From: Francisella sp. LA112445 | GTDB lineage: Bacteria; Pseudomonadota; Gammaproteobacteria; Francisellales; Francisellaceae | DNA length: 64,000 nucleotides | Direction: 5' to 3' | NCBI RefSeq assembly: GCF_012224145.1 | Contig: NZ_CP041030.1 | Span: forward strand, 2,075,667-2,139,666 | Part shown: positions 1 through 8,878 of the stretch, piece after piece | Layout: each line of letters starts with the position of its first letter | Position numbering within the stretch: the first letter of the stretch is position 1 | Position numbers and translations under genes: made by a program | Notes under the pieces: model-generated | What the model saw: the letters and a program-made list of their open reading frames with translations, nothing else | What the model was told of the DNA's origin: nothing | The model's database searches: none

Positions 1-99
1 GCTAACACTTGGCCAAATATAGTCGAGAAGTGTGATCCATGTGAGGACGCTGATAACTGGGCTTCTGTACCTGATAAATTAAAATATTTAGAAAAATAA
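1..99 (+). CDS. fdxA: 7Fe ferredoxin FdxA, C-terminal end (partial)
   Basis: The first 32 codons and the TAA stop are the 3' end of a gene that begins before the window. The tail contains WPNI, EK, DADNW and ends KLKYLEK, which matches the remembered C-terminus of proteobacterial FdxA-type [3Fe-4S][4Fe-4S] ferredoxins (WPNITEK ... DA..W ... KL.YLE). The cluster-binding cysteines lie outside the window, so the assignment rests on the tail alone. FdxA ferredoxins are small cytoplasmic electron carriers. Confidence 0.75.
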   Translation, partial: ANTWPNIVEKCDPCEDADNWASVPDKLKYLEK

Positions 100-243
100 C
101 ATTTATTTTATCGAGCATCTCCTCCCGTTGTGCTTATCATCATATTAGAAAATTCATACTTTAAATTTTGATTAGATAAGATATGAATCTGGATTATTAT
201 TTTTCTACTATGAAAATTTATAGAGTTATCCACTAGATGAATA

Positions 244-1404
244 CTATTTAAAAGCTATCACTCTCGCATGCAAAATTATTAGTATAGATAATATTAACAA
301 TAGCACTATATATCTATTTACAAACCAACCTACATTTACCCATTCAGAGAAAATAAGCCCAAATAAAAACATTATAAAACCTAAGATTAATACCATATTA
401 AATTTATGATACCTATTTTTTCTTATATATTTAGTAAGCAAATGAAAAAATAAAAAAGTATGATACCAAACAACATTAACCATAAGTACTTCCTTAAGAA
501 GAAAGACATTTTCAAAAGCTAATATGAATACTATATTTAAAAATACTGCAAAGCTGGAACAAGAGAATATAAAATCAAAATGTTTACTATTTAGATAAGA
601 TGATATTAGTATTATTGATACAAACAACACTATATAAATAAGCCCTTGAGAAAAGAAAAAGAAGTTAAAATATATTTTATTACTAAGTGATACATACTGT
701 AAAAGATATTGTTGAGTAAGACCATTTATAACACCACAAATTAATAAATATAAAAATAATCTTATTATAAAATATTCTTTAAGAATATTTATTAAGTATA
801 CAAAAAGTCTGATTGAAAGATTTTTATAGCTGATTTTCCTTGATTTTTCCCCACTTGTAACATAAGAGTAAAGCATTAGTAGTATAATTAGAAAAGGTGA
901 TGTATTGTATAGTATTTCTTCACCATCAATATAGTTATAAGATAACAACACTGCTATTAGCAACATCACCAATTTTAACAAAGGAAAAAAACTACAAAAT
1001 AATCCTGCAACAAAAATTTTATTTTTTACTCTTAATATAAGTTTATATAAAAGCATAAAGATATTTGTATATAACATTGATAAACATATAACAATAAATA
1101 GTATCTTCAATACAGAATCAGTATAAAAATATAGCGCGTATATAAAGTAGGCAAAAAAACCAATAAGAAAATTTACTTTTATTACGATATCTAAATTTCT
1201 ATGAGAAAAAAAACACAATATTGATGATATTAAAATCAAAACTGGTAATAATGCGCCTACCAAATAGAAAAACCTAAAACATATACAACTATTTGGAAAA
1301 ACTAAAGGTTGATAATCCATTATTTCAGGAATCATACTTAATATAATTTCCAACGCAATTACGATAAATATTAAAATAATGTTTTTAAAGTGGTAGCTTA
1401 ACAT
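244..1404 (-). CDS. polytopic membrane protein of unknown function, downstream of sensor kinase
   Basis: A 386-residue, very hydrophobic protein with about ten predicted membrane segments and only short loops. I recognise no enzymatic or transporter motif. The ATG at 1404 is preferred over the TTG two codons upstream. The reading frame overlaps the 3' end of the histidine kinase gene by 20 bp on the same strand, so the two are probably translated together. That suggests a sensory or accessory role for the membrane protein, but this is inference from position only. It could equally be a transporter or a polysaccharide-type membrane enzyme. Confidence 0.6.
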   Translation of the reverse strand: MLSYHFKNIILIFIVIALEIILSMIPEIMDYQPLVFPNSCICFRFFYLVGALLPVLILISSILCFFSHRNLDIVIKVNFLIGFFAYFIYALYFYTDSVLKILFIVICLSMLYTNIFMLLYKLILRVKNKIFVAGLFCSFFPLLKLVMLLIAVLLSYNYIDGEEILYNTSPFLIILLMLYSYVTSGEKSRKISYKNLSIRLFVYLINILKEYFIIRLFLYLLICGVINGLTQQYLLQYVSLSNKIYFNFFFFSQGLIYIVLFVSIILISSYLNSKHFDFIFSCSSFAVFLNIVFILAFENVFLLKEVLMVNVVWYHTFLFFHLLTKYIRKNRYHKFNMVLILGFIMFLFGLIFSEWVNVGWFVNRYIVLLLILSILIILHARVIAFK

Positions 1405-2635
1405 TAACAATTATCCCATGAGGATCATAATGATTACTTATATCAATATAACCATCATGATTAGTAATAACCTCTTGGGCAATTGTCAACCCAAGACCAT
1501 TACCTTTTTTCATGCTATCAATCTGATAAAAAGGCCTAAATATATTTTTAATATCTGTTTCTTTTATTCCCACTCCATAGTCTTTAATCTTTATATTTAC
1601 AAAACAATCAGACTTAATAATACTTACTAGTACCTTATCACTGTATTTCTTTGAGTTTGAAATCAAATTCTCAAAAGCTCTATATAAAGACAGTTTTCTA
1701 CCCTTTAAATAAACATCATCTTTTAGATCTATAGTTATATTATTGTATTCTTGTATTATCTTCTCTAATAAGGATGTAATATTTATAGTCTCTACTTTTT
1801 CGCATTCAAACATATCATTCTTTGCTTCTAACAATATTTGGTTACATAAGGATTCTAGCAAACCAATATCTTCTAAGTTATCTTTATTCTCTGTAGGATT
1901 CAGATCATACCTAAGTTTTAAACGTGCTATTGGAGATTTAAGGTCATGAGTAATCATAGATAGAGCTTTCGTTCTCACATCTAATGCTCTAAATAGTTTT
2001 TGTTGTATAAAATTTATTGAATTAGCAAAGCGTCCTAAAAAGCTAACTCCATTTACTCTAACGTCTTTCTTCACTAACGACTTTCCAAGTTCATATACAC
2101 TATCTTCTAATTTTCTTGCAGGAATGACAACTTTTAACAAAAACCAACATAATATAATTATCATAGCAATAAATATAGTAGTCATTAAATTAGCAAGTAA
2201 TAATTCCTTTCCTTTAGGTAAAGATGGCTTACTAATATAATTTATCCACCCTAATTTAGTACTTAATATAGAAATACAGCTTGCTACATGAAAACTAAAA
2301 TTTTTATTATCACTACTATATTTATAGAGATCTTTCTGATTTAAATGTATCCCACATATAGGCTTTTTTGAAAAATATGCTTGAACAACATTAAACTTAA
2401 AGTCAAAAAACATTTTGTTTCCTATGATATCTCCTTGATAATTAAAGAGTAATTTGATCATACTGATATTCTTTTGATAATTGCTAATCATCTCCTTGTT
2501 AAGGTTTTTAGCAACAACATTATCAGATATAGCATATGCTGCTATAGTAACTTGTCCGATAAGCAAAATTAATACTAACAATAACAATAATTTGAAAATC
2601 TTATTTTTTAATATTAATCTTAATGTCGACTTCAT
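1385..2635 (-). CDS. sensor histidine kinase (EnvZ/QseC-like architecture), orphan
   Basis: A 416-residue two-component sensor. Membrane segments lie near residues 13-35 and 147-170 and enclose a periplasmic sensor of about 110 residues with no recognised fold. The cytoplasmic part has the H-box (MITHDLKSPIARL, His230), the N-box (FENLISNSKKYSD), the G1 box (DYGVGI) and the G2 box (GNGLGL), so both dimerisation/phosphotransfer and ATP-binding domains look intact. No response regulator gene is adjacent, so its partner must lie elsewhere. It overlaps the following membrane-protein gene. The signal sensed cannot be read from the sequence. Confidence 0.9.
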   Translation of the reverse strand: MKSTLRLILKNKIFKLLLLLVLILLIGQVTIAAYAISDNVVAKNLNKEMISNYQKNISMIKLLFNYQGDIIGNKMFFDFKFNVVQAYFSKKPICGIHLNQKDLYKYSSDNKNFSFHVASCISILSTKLGWINYISKPSLPKGKELLLANLMTTIFIAMIIILCWFLLKVVIPARKLEDSVYELGKSLVKKDVRVNGVSFLGRFANSINFIQQKLFRALDVRTKALSMITHDLKSPIARLKLRYDLNPTENKDNLEDIGLLESLCNQILLEAKNDMFECEKVETINITSLLEKIIQEYNNITIDLKDDVYLKGRKLSLYRAFENLISNSKKYSDKVLVSIIKSDCFVNIKIKDYGVGIKETDIKNIFRPFYQIDSMKKGNGLGLTIAQEVITNHDGYIDISNHYDPHGIIVNVKLPL

Positions 2636-2768
2636 TGAGTACTCCTAAACAAACTGAATAAAATAGCTTAGTCAAAACTCCTTTAAAATTTGCTTATCAC
2701 TTTCAGAATATACTACTTTAGATAATTCATTAAAAGTATTTACTATAACTCAAAATATAAATTGTCCT

Positions 2769-4124
2769 TTAATTTTGACCGAGCTCATTTCTTAATATTT
2801 GTATTCTATTTATAAAATGCTCTAATATTTGGTTAGCTTTGTTAGTGTTAACATTTTGATATATTTTAGAAAAAATATTTAACTGCTCTTTAAGTGGAAG
2901 ACTTAAGTTCTTCTCTAAATTATTACAGCGTTGTTTGATAAAGACTATAGTATTATAAAACTCTTCGACGTTATTACTAGTTGCTAAATAAGACCTAAAA
3001 AATGCTCCCTGAGATCTTGAGGTTGTTGTTATCCTACGAGAACTAATATTTGCTCGAAAAGTATGAGCTGCTCTCAATAAGAAGTTATTACCACTACTAG
3101 GATTAAACCTAGATTTAGATGATAGTAAATTAATAAAACCAACTAAACTTCTCGTTTTTAGAACTTGTGAAAGCTTAGTTATATCAAATTTGGTATTATC
3201 TTTACTCAATGTATCCCATTTTTCAACTATATAATCATGATCAACTTTCCCAAAAAAATGCTCTATCTCATTTCCTTTTTGAAAACTAGCCATTCCATAG
3301 TTATATATATGAAAATCATCTTCCATAAGTAAATAAACAAAAATCATAATAGATATTAGGCCTTTTGTATTTAGCCTCTCTTGATTTGTCATTTTTCCAT
3401 ACTCTTTAAAATCCTTTAAACCTTTAGAACAAATCCCTATTATTTCACTATCTTTAATAACAAGTCTTGATTCTGAAGCCCTCTCACCAATCAAATAACG
3501 CCATATCTGCGCATAAATCACCTCAGCAAGGCCATCATCAACTTTCTTGTGATAACCTTTAGAAGAAAGATTAAAGGGCTTCATAAAAAAGAAAGTATTA
3601 TTTCGATCATAAATTTTAACCTCTTTAGCAGATGTCTTAAGGACTTTAATCGGCCCTAATCCAAGTTCACTTTCATTATAGGTAAAAAAACTCTTACCAC
3701 TAATCTGATTATTTGTGAACAACCTAATAATATGACTTTGATTTCTATTAATAGACTCATAAGCATTTTTTACATAAGTTCTAAGTGAGCTAGTTGTATT
3801 ATTACCTCTAATTAGTATTTCTGCTTCTTTTTTGACATGAGTTATATTCACTGGCTTAAGATCACTCTTATATGCAATATTTATTAACTGATCTAAAATA
3901 CTAGGAGACTGTTTTATATAATTTTCCAAAAATCTATCTAAGTCATCAAATTGTGCAAAAATATGCAACCACTTTAAGAGTATCTCAGCTCTTTTTATAC
4001 CAGACTTACCATGATGATGAAATAATTGTAAGTCGAAGAGCTTAGCTTTATTTTGATTATATATATATGAATCAATGGCTTGTTTGATAACATCTTCATT
4101 AAAGCTTATAGAATCCTCTAACAT
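2769..4124 (-). CDS. kinase-fold-like protein with PI3K-type motifs; possible effector
   Basis: A 451-residue soluble protein without signal peptide. The start at 4124 is chosen because AAGGA at 4134-4138 is correctly spaced for it; an ATG three codons upstream is too close to that site. Counted from this start, a possible ATP-binding lysine is Lys182 (FFFMKPF). A catalytic-loop-like D-x-H-x-x-N follows (Asp270, His272, Asn275 in DDFHIYNYG), then a metal-binding-like KVDHD (Asp295). The order matches the DRHxxN ... xIDFG logic of phosphatidylinositol 3/4-kinases, which the Francisella effector OpiA is reported to share. About 110 N-terminal residues are helical and unrecognised. It shares an upstream element with the next gene. 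A HipA-like or unrelated fold is possible. Confidence 0.55.
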   Translation of the reverse strand: MLEDSISFNEDVIKQAIDSYIYNQNKAKLFDLQLFHHHGKSGIKRAEILLKWLHIFAQFDDLDRFLENYIKQSPSILDQLINIAYKSDLKPVNITHVKKEAEILIRGNNTTSSLRTYVKNAYESINRNQSHIIRLFTNNQISGKSFFTYNESELGLGPIKVLKTSAKEVKIYDRNNTFFFMKPFNLSSKGYHKKVDDGLAEVIYAQIWRYLIGERASESRLVIKDSEIIGICSKGLKDFKEYGKMTNQERLNTKGLISIMIFVYLLMEDDFHIYNYGMASFQKGNEIEHFFGKVDHDYIVEKWDTLSKDNTKFDITKLSQVLKTRSLVGFINLLSSKSRFNPSSGNNFLLRAAHTFRANISSRRITTTSRSQGAFFRSYLATSNNVEEFYNTIVFIKQRCNNLEKNLSLPLKEQLNIFSKIYQNVNTNKANQILEHFINRIQILRNELGQN

Positions 4125-4184
4125 TTTACACATCCTTATAGCTTTTAATTTATATAGCTAATAACCTATAAGTACATTACAAAA

Positions 4185-4219
4185 GTAACTTAAATGTTTC
4201 TCAGATGTAAAATATTGTA
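4185..4219 (-). promoter_or_regulatory. 35-bp element shared upstream of both kinase-like genes (copy A)
   Basis: This 35-bp stretch lies 60-95 bp upstream of the first kinase-like gene. It aligns without gaps to 6097-6131, upstream of the second one, with 28 of 35 identities, including an identical 11-bp block GTAACTTAAAT. It may be a shared promoter or regulator-binding site. Its role is inferred. Confidence 0.45.
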
Positions 4220-4330
4220 ATAATAAGTTAAGAAAATAAGTAAATAGTTAGGGCTAATTATAATATTAACCTTATATGTTATATGCTTATAAGAAACAAC
4301 ACCTTATCAAGTATTAAATGGTATCTTTAT

Positions 4331-5878
4331 TTACCAAGCATCACTATTTCCATTAAATCTTATCAGATATTCAGGATACCTTTTTGGATCATCTTTTAAT
4401 GCATATAATTCTATTTCATAAGCTTTCTTTATAGACCTAGTTAAATCTGTTCTTGTAACGTTTTGTTTAAGTGCGGATATACCTAGGTATTTTCTAACCG
4501 GATCATCTTTCGCCAACTTGCTTAATCCAGATGCTAACACCTCAGCAGTTTTTGAGGAGAATGAAATTGATCTGCTAGGAGCACATAACAGGTGTAAATA
4601 TATTAAGAAATCCATACGTTCAAATATAGATAAACTCTTAAACTTATCCATAAAAAGATTTTTAATTCTATCTTTTTCAGAAGGAACTCCAGGTCTTGAT
4701 TTTACATCTTTTCCTCTAGAAAGAACAATTCGAAGAATAACTAGCTGAATGCTATAAATGGTATCTCTTTCTTTTATAATAGGATAAAAATTATTATTTT
4801 GTTTATCAACTGCTACCACCCTTTGAAAACCTTTTATATTACGATGTATTATTTCCTCAAACTGCTTTGCTAAAAGAACTTCATCAATACTTAAATCCAT
4901 ACCAAAATAATTAGAAAAAGATTTATTTTTAAAAGGACATTGTCCATTTATTCTCATATAAGTTTTTTTCACTATTTGGATACTTTCTAAAACTACATCA
5001 CATATACTATTTACTGATGATGAGTTAATCTTATTTATATAATAACAAGCATAGTATGATAAATAACTTTTTAAGTCCGGTATTCGAATATAGTAGTCTA
5101 TATAATTTTTATCGATAATCTTATGGCACCCAAATCCTCTATACTCATGGGGAAATAATATATTAACAGGAGAGTTTTTAGCAAAATCCCTAAATGCAGC
5201 CCCACCATCTATTTTTGCAACTTTCATGTCATCATCATATAGTGCAATATTACTCGAATGAAGACTATAATCACCAAAGAACGCTACTGATTGTAATATA
5301 CACATAGCTAGAGAAGCTTTAATAGTTTCTTTATTTACCGGCCTTTCTGCTAGTTCTCCCTCCACAAATTTGCGATAAATACCTCTATTTGTTATTTCTT
5401 TGACATTATCTCTTTCTTTACCATTACTTTTTGCTGTTCCTAAATATTTAAAAAGCTCTTTAAATTTTGGTAGTATAAATATACATAAAGCTAATATTTT
5501 CACTCCCGCAACTTCAACTATAATGCCTTCAGCTCCTGAAATATAAGGCTTTTCAATATTCAAATAATCATTTAACTTAAGTTGAGTTGTTAATGCTCCG
5601 TGAAAAATTTCACAAAACATTTCATTAGAGTTCTTAGGTACTTTGATATAGTATTTATTACCTTTAAGATCTATATATAAGCCAGGAAGAAGATTTGCAT
5701 TACCTCGCATATTCCTTCCTCCTATATTTTGTTTTTCCCCTTTTCTTTTATATAAAAATCTTGACTCTATTGCTTTTGCTTCATCTTGATCTGTTTGTAG
5801 GCAGATATATTCTCCATCTAACCTTAGATCTCCATACTGATAATTGATTTCAATTTTAAGCTTATACTCTTTTATCAT
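4331..5878 (-). CDS. second kinase-fold-like protein with LHxxN/KID motifs; possible effector
   Basis: A 515-residue cytoplasmic-type protein with no signal peptide or clear membrane segment. A candidate ATP-binding lysine lies in YYIKVP (Lys79). Residues 202-210 read GDYSLHSSN, a catalytic-loop-like GD...HxxN, and KIDGG (Asp224) follows, resembling the metal-binding xID of HipA and PI-kinase folds. The motif set and spacing resemble those of the 451-residue neighbour, though the overall sequences are far apart. Both genes point the same way, are separated by about 200 bp and share an upstream element. Substrate unknown; lipid, protein and small-molecule kinases are all open. Confidence 0.5.
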   Translation of the reverse strand: MIKEYKLKIEINYQYGDLRLDGEYICLQTDQDEAKAIESRFLYKRKGEKQNIGGRNMRGNANLLPGLYIDLKGNKYYIKVPKNSNEMFCEIFHGALTTQLKLNDYLNIEKPYISGAEGIIVEVAGVKILALCIFILPKFKELFKYLGTAKSNGKERDNVKEITNRGIYRKFVEGELAERPVNKETIKASLAMCILQSVAFFGDYSLHSSNIALYDDDMKVAKIDGGAAFRDFAKNSPVNILFPHEYRGFGCHKIIDKNYIDYYIRIPDLKSYLSYYACYYINKINSSSVNSICDVVLESIQIVKKTYMRINGQCPFKNKSFSNYFGMDLSIDEVLLAKQFEEIIHRNIKGFQRVVAVDKQNNNFYPIIKERDTIYSIQLVILRIVLSRGKDVKSRPGVPSEKDRIKNLFMDKFKSLSIFERMDFLIYLHLLCAPSRSISFSSKTAEVLASGLSKLAKDDPVRKYLGISALKQNVTRTDLTRSIKKAYEIELYALKDDPKRYPEYLIRFNGNSDAW

Positions 5879-6592
5879 TACTTATACTCTTATTTTAATT
5901 ATATTAACTATTATTTTTATCAGCTAAGTCATATAACTCTTTTTAGAATAGTCTCAAGCTTCCTTAGGCTTTATAGCAATCAAGTACATATAATATAGAA
6001 TAGATACAAACCAATAATTTGTAGAATAATATTTACACTTCCACTTATAAGCTCTACAAATATTTTAATTTTATATTTCAAACATACTTTAAAGATGTAA
6101 CTTAAATATTTCTTATTTGTATATAATTGTAGACTAAAAGTAATGTAGTCAACGAATAAAGTTTTGAGCTAAAATTATAAACGAATAATTAGTAGCTATC
6201 TAATAGCTAAGCAAAAACTCAACATAGAATTCATAATATAAATAGTCTTTTTGAAAGCTTTCTAGTAGATATGAATTATAGCTTTAAAAAAAGCTTTGTG
6301 TTGAAAACTTATCTCTTGCTTACTAATAATAAATCTCTCCGTTATAAGCCAGATCTCCTGATATTTCAGAATGTTTTAAAACCTCTAAAAAGATAATTCT
6401 TTCCCTGCATTTCTAAAAAAATAATATGATTTATAAGCTCTAAAAGTAATTTTTGTAATTTATAAATTTATTTTCCTATCGGCAGATCGCTTCAAAAAGT
6501 GTATAATAGTGGAGATAAAATTATACCTTAAATTTTGGTATCGTAGTTATATAAGACTATTTTTTAGAATAAAAAAACATGGAGACTATTTA
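5879..6592. other. 714-bp region without convincing gene
   Basis: An AT-rich gap between divergent genes. It holds the second copy of the shared 35-bp element (6097-6131) and a TATAAT at 6502-6507 that is a likely -10 box for the acyltransferase pair. A 41-codon reading frame at 6271-6396 (+) has no ribosome binding site and no recognisable product. A GTG-initiated extension of the acyltransferase from 6509 is not favoured. Otherwise I see nothing in it. Confidence 0.5.
6097..6131 (-). promoter_or_regulatory. 35-bp element shared upstream of both kinase-like genes (copy B)
   Basis: Aligns without gaps to 4185-4219 at 28 of 35 positions, in the same orientation relative to the gene it precedes. 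Here it sits about 220 bp upstream of the 515-residue kinase-like gene, farther than copy A from its gene, so a long leader or an upstream regulator site would have to be assumed. Confidence 0.4.
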
Positions 6593-7345
6593 ATGAAATC
6601 TTTTCTTAAAAAGATTTGGAACGCCTTAATGTGGATTAGAATGACGGCCTTTCAACTTTACTCTTTTGCAGTAATCGGTGGCTGTAGCATTCTTATAAAT
6701 ATTTTTACTTTTTTCAAACTTCCTATCTCATGGAGAATGGCTGTATGCTATGTATGGACTTATCTTTATTGGATAGGTATGTTAGTATTTCTACAAGTCT
6801 ATATCCGTGTCACAGGTAGAGTTAATATAGACAAAGACTACCCTTGTATCTACGTTTCAAAGCACCAATCAATGTTAGAAACTTTTATGTTTTATGGTTT
6901 GGTTGGTAAATGTCACTTTATTATGAAACAAGAGCTATTTGAGGCGCCAATATTTGGCCCTGCAATGAAAAACTTAGGTAGTATTGCAATTGATAGAGAG
7001 AAACCAAGAGAGTCGCTAAAAAAAGTTGTTACAGATGGAAAACAAAGCCTAGCTGATGGCATAAATGTTGTAATATTCCCCGAAGGAACTAGAGTCGGCG
7101 TCGGCGAATACCCAGAATTTCAGCGTTCTGCAATGAAGCTAGCAACAGATGCAAATGTTTTTATCATACCTGTGGCACATAATTTTGGAAAATTTTTCCC
7201 TAAAAAATGGGGACAAGTTATTAAACCAGGTATTGCTAGAATGGACTTTGGTAAAAGGATTGATCCACATGAGTTTAACTCTAAGGAACTTACAAGCTAC
7301 TGCCACAAAGTAATAACTGAAAAAACAAAAGAGTTTAAAGGTTAA
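6593..7345 (+). CDS. plsC: 1-acyl-sn-glycerol-3-phosphate acyltransferase (PlsC family), copy 1
   Basis: A 250-residue membrane-associated acyltransferase that would convert lysophosphatidate to phosphatidate in phospholipid synthesis. Hydrophobic segments occupy the first 75 residues. The acyltransferase motifs follow: SKHQSMLET (H-x4-E, a variant of H-x4-D) and FPEGTR. The ATG at 6593 is chosen over an upstream in-frame GTG because GGAG at 6581-6584 is correctly placed and the N-terminus then lines up with the next gene. A TATAAT at 6502-6507 could be the -10 box. The following gene is a tandem paralogue 9 bp downstream. One of the two may prefer a different acyl donor or acceptor, which cannot be told from sequence. 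Confidence 0.88.
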   Translation: MKSFLKKIWNALMWIRMTAFQLYSFAVIGGCSILINIFTFFKLPISWRMAVCYVWTYLYWIGMLVFLQVYIRVTGRVNIDKDYPCIYVSKHQSMLETFMFYGLVGKCHFIMKQELFEAPIFGPAMKNLGSIAIDREKPRESLKKVVTDGKQSLADGINVVIFPEGTRVGVGEYPEFQRSAMKLATDANVFIIPVAHNFGKFFPKKWGQVIKPGIARMDFGKRIDPHEFNSKELTSYCHKVITEKTKEFKG

Positions 7346-7354
7346 GGAAAAAAG

Positions 7355-8095
7355 ATGAAGAAATTTATTCATCTACTATTAGTAGCAAGAATGCATATAT
7401 TTAAAATATATGCCAATGTTGTACTAGCTTTCTGCTGTACTTTAATGAATATAGTTGGTGTATTAGGGGCTTCTCTAAGGGTCCGACTTTTTGTATGTTG
7501 GCTATGGTCTTGTTTATATAGGTTAGGTGTCTTTATCCTTTTACAAATCTATGTAAAAATAGAAGGTAAGGAGAATATCCCAGACTACCCATGTATTTAT
7601 GTTTCAAAACATCAGTCAATGTTAGAAACTTTTGTTTTTTATGGTTTAATTCCTAAAAGCTGTTTTGTAATGAAACAAGAGCTTCTAGATAAACCAGTTT
7701 TTGGTAAAGCTAACCACTTTGCTGAAGCAATAGGTATAGATAGATCTAAAGGTCTTTCAGCTATCAAAAAAGTATTAGAAGATGGCAAAGATAGAGTTAA
7801 GAATAAAGGGCTTAGCATTATAATATTTCCAGAAGGTACAAGAGTACCTGTTGGCGAGTATCCTAAGTTCCACCGCTCAGCGATGAAGCTAGCTACAGTC
7901 ACAGATATACCTATAATCCCTGTAGCTCATAACTTTGGTGTTTTCTTTGGGCGTAAGAAAGGTGACTTTATAAAGCCAGGTATCGCAAGAATGTCTTTTG
8001 AAAAAGCTATAGATCCAAAACAGTACTCTGTGGCTGAACTAACTGACCTGTGCTATGACATTATAAATGATAAAACAAAGTCATTTGGTGGCTAA
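7355..8095 (+). CDS. 1-acyl-sn-glycerol-3-phosphate acyltransferase (PlsC family), copy 2
   Basis: A 246-residue paralogue of the preceding acyltransferase with the same layout: an N-terminal hydrophobic region, SKHQSMLET and FPEGTR. AAGGA at 7344-7348 provides a ribosome site overlapping the end of copy 1, so the two are co-transcribed. The pair clearly arose by tandem duplication but is now well diverged in the N-terminal membrane part, while the catalytic half stays close. Both copies look intact. The gene ends one base before the convergent endonuclease-fold gene. Confidence 0.87.
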   Translation: MKKFIHLLLVARMHIFKIYANVVLAFCCTLMNIVGVLGASLRVRLFVCWLWSCLYRLGVFILLQIYVKIEGKENIPDYPCIYVSKHQSMLETFVFYGLIPKSCFVMKQELLDKPVFGKANHFAEAIGIDRSKGLSAIKKVLEDGKDRVKNKGLSIIIFPEGTRVPVGEYPKFHRSAMKLATVTDIPIIPVAHNFGVFFGRKKGDFIKPGIARMSFEKAIDPKQYSVAELTDLCYDIINDKTKSFGG

Positions 8096-8096
8096 A

Positions 8097-8816
8097 TCAT
8101 TCAAGCAAAAAACTTGTAATAATCGGGTTATGATCAGATATTTTTTGACAGTCTAAGGCACATGCTTTTTCTAGCTTTAAACCTCGATATAAAACAAAAT
8201 CTAAATGATTATTCTGAAAAGATTTAATTAACTCAGCTTCTTCAAGAAAAGCTACCTTAAAGTTAAACTCTCGGCAAAAATCTTTTATAAACTTAACTCT
8301 TTTTCTATTCCAAGAATTAAAATCTCCTGCAATAATTATCGGATACTTATATTTTGTTGGATTTATTACTTCTTTTATCTTCTCAAACTCATACTCATAG
8401 ACTTTATTACTTTTAAAATTTATTGCATGAATATTTACTATAATAACCTTAGTATCATCAATATTAAAGTGCGTAATTAACGATGCTTTATGGGTATTTA
8501 TAACAGACTCTCTATGCGTGGTAAGTATTCTGACATTTTTTATCACAGGGTAGTGACTAACTGTTGCCACACCATAATTATGGTAACGCAGAACAATATT
8601 CGAAGCGAAGTTGATATCAAACTTATCGATAGGGAATCTTGTTTCATGATGATGGACTGCTTCTTGTAAACAAAAAATATCTATATCATGCTCAGCATAA
8701 ACTTGATTGATATATGAGTTAAATGTTTGAGAGTCTTTATAATCTATCTTATATGTATTCCAACTCATTAAGCAAAATCTTCTAGAGTAATTGCTCTGTG
8801 TTTCTCGATTAAACAT
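8097..8816 (-). CDS. endonuclease/exonuclease/phosphatase-fold protein
   Basis: A 239-residue member of the exonuclease III/DNase I/phosphatase superfamily of metal-dependent phosphoesterases. Signature residues are visible in order: the N-terminal SWN, the metal-binding glutamate in FCLQEA, the GDFNSWN loop with its catalytic Asp and Asn, and the C-terminal SDHNPI with the catalytic Asp-His pair. The length fits the bare fold with no added domain and no signal peptide. The substrate could be a nucleic acid, a phosphoinositide or a sphingolipid headgroup; the motifs do not decide. An internal start 16 codons later is possible because no ribosome site is obvious. It converges on the acyltransferase pair. 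Confidence 0.82.
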   Translation of the reverse strand: MFNRETQSNYSRRFCLMSWNTYKIDYKDSQTFNSYINQVYAEHDIDIFCLQEAVHHHETRFPIDKFDINFASNIVLRYHNYGVATVSHYPVIKNVRILTTHRESVINTHKASLITHFNIDDTKVIIVNIHAINFKSNKVYEYEFEKIKEVINPTKYKYPIIIAGDFNSWNRKRVKFIKDFCREFNFKVAFLEEAELIKSFQNNHLDFVLYRGLKLEKACALDCQKISDHNPIITSFLLE

Positions 8817-8878
8817 TTAGTATTCTTATCTTTATAGTTATCTCTTTATTATATATAAAATTATTAGTAGAGCCTAAA

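Noticed and set aside
6271..6396. 41-codon frame in the gap before the acyltransferases
   Set aside because: No ribosome site, no homology that I recognise and no hydrophobic or conserved pattern.
6509..6592. GTG-initiated extension of the first acyltransferase
   Set aside because: It starts on top of the likely -10 box and lacks a ribosome site, while the ATG at 6593 has GGAG and aligns with the paralogue.
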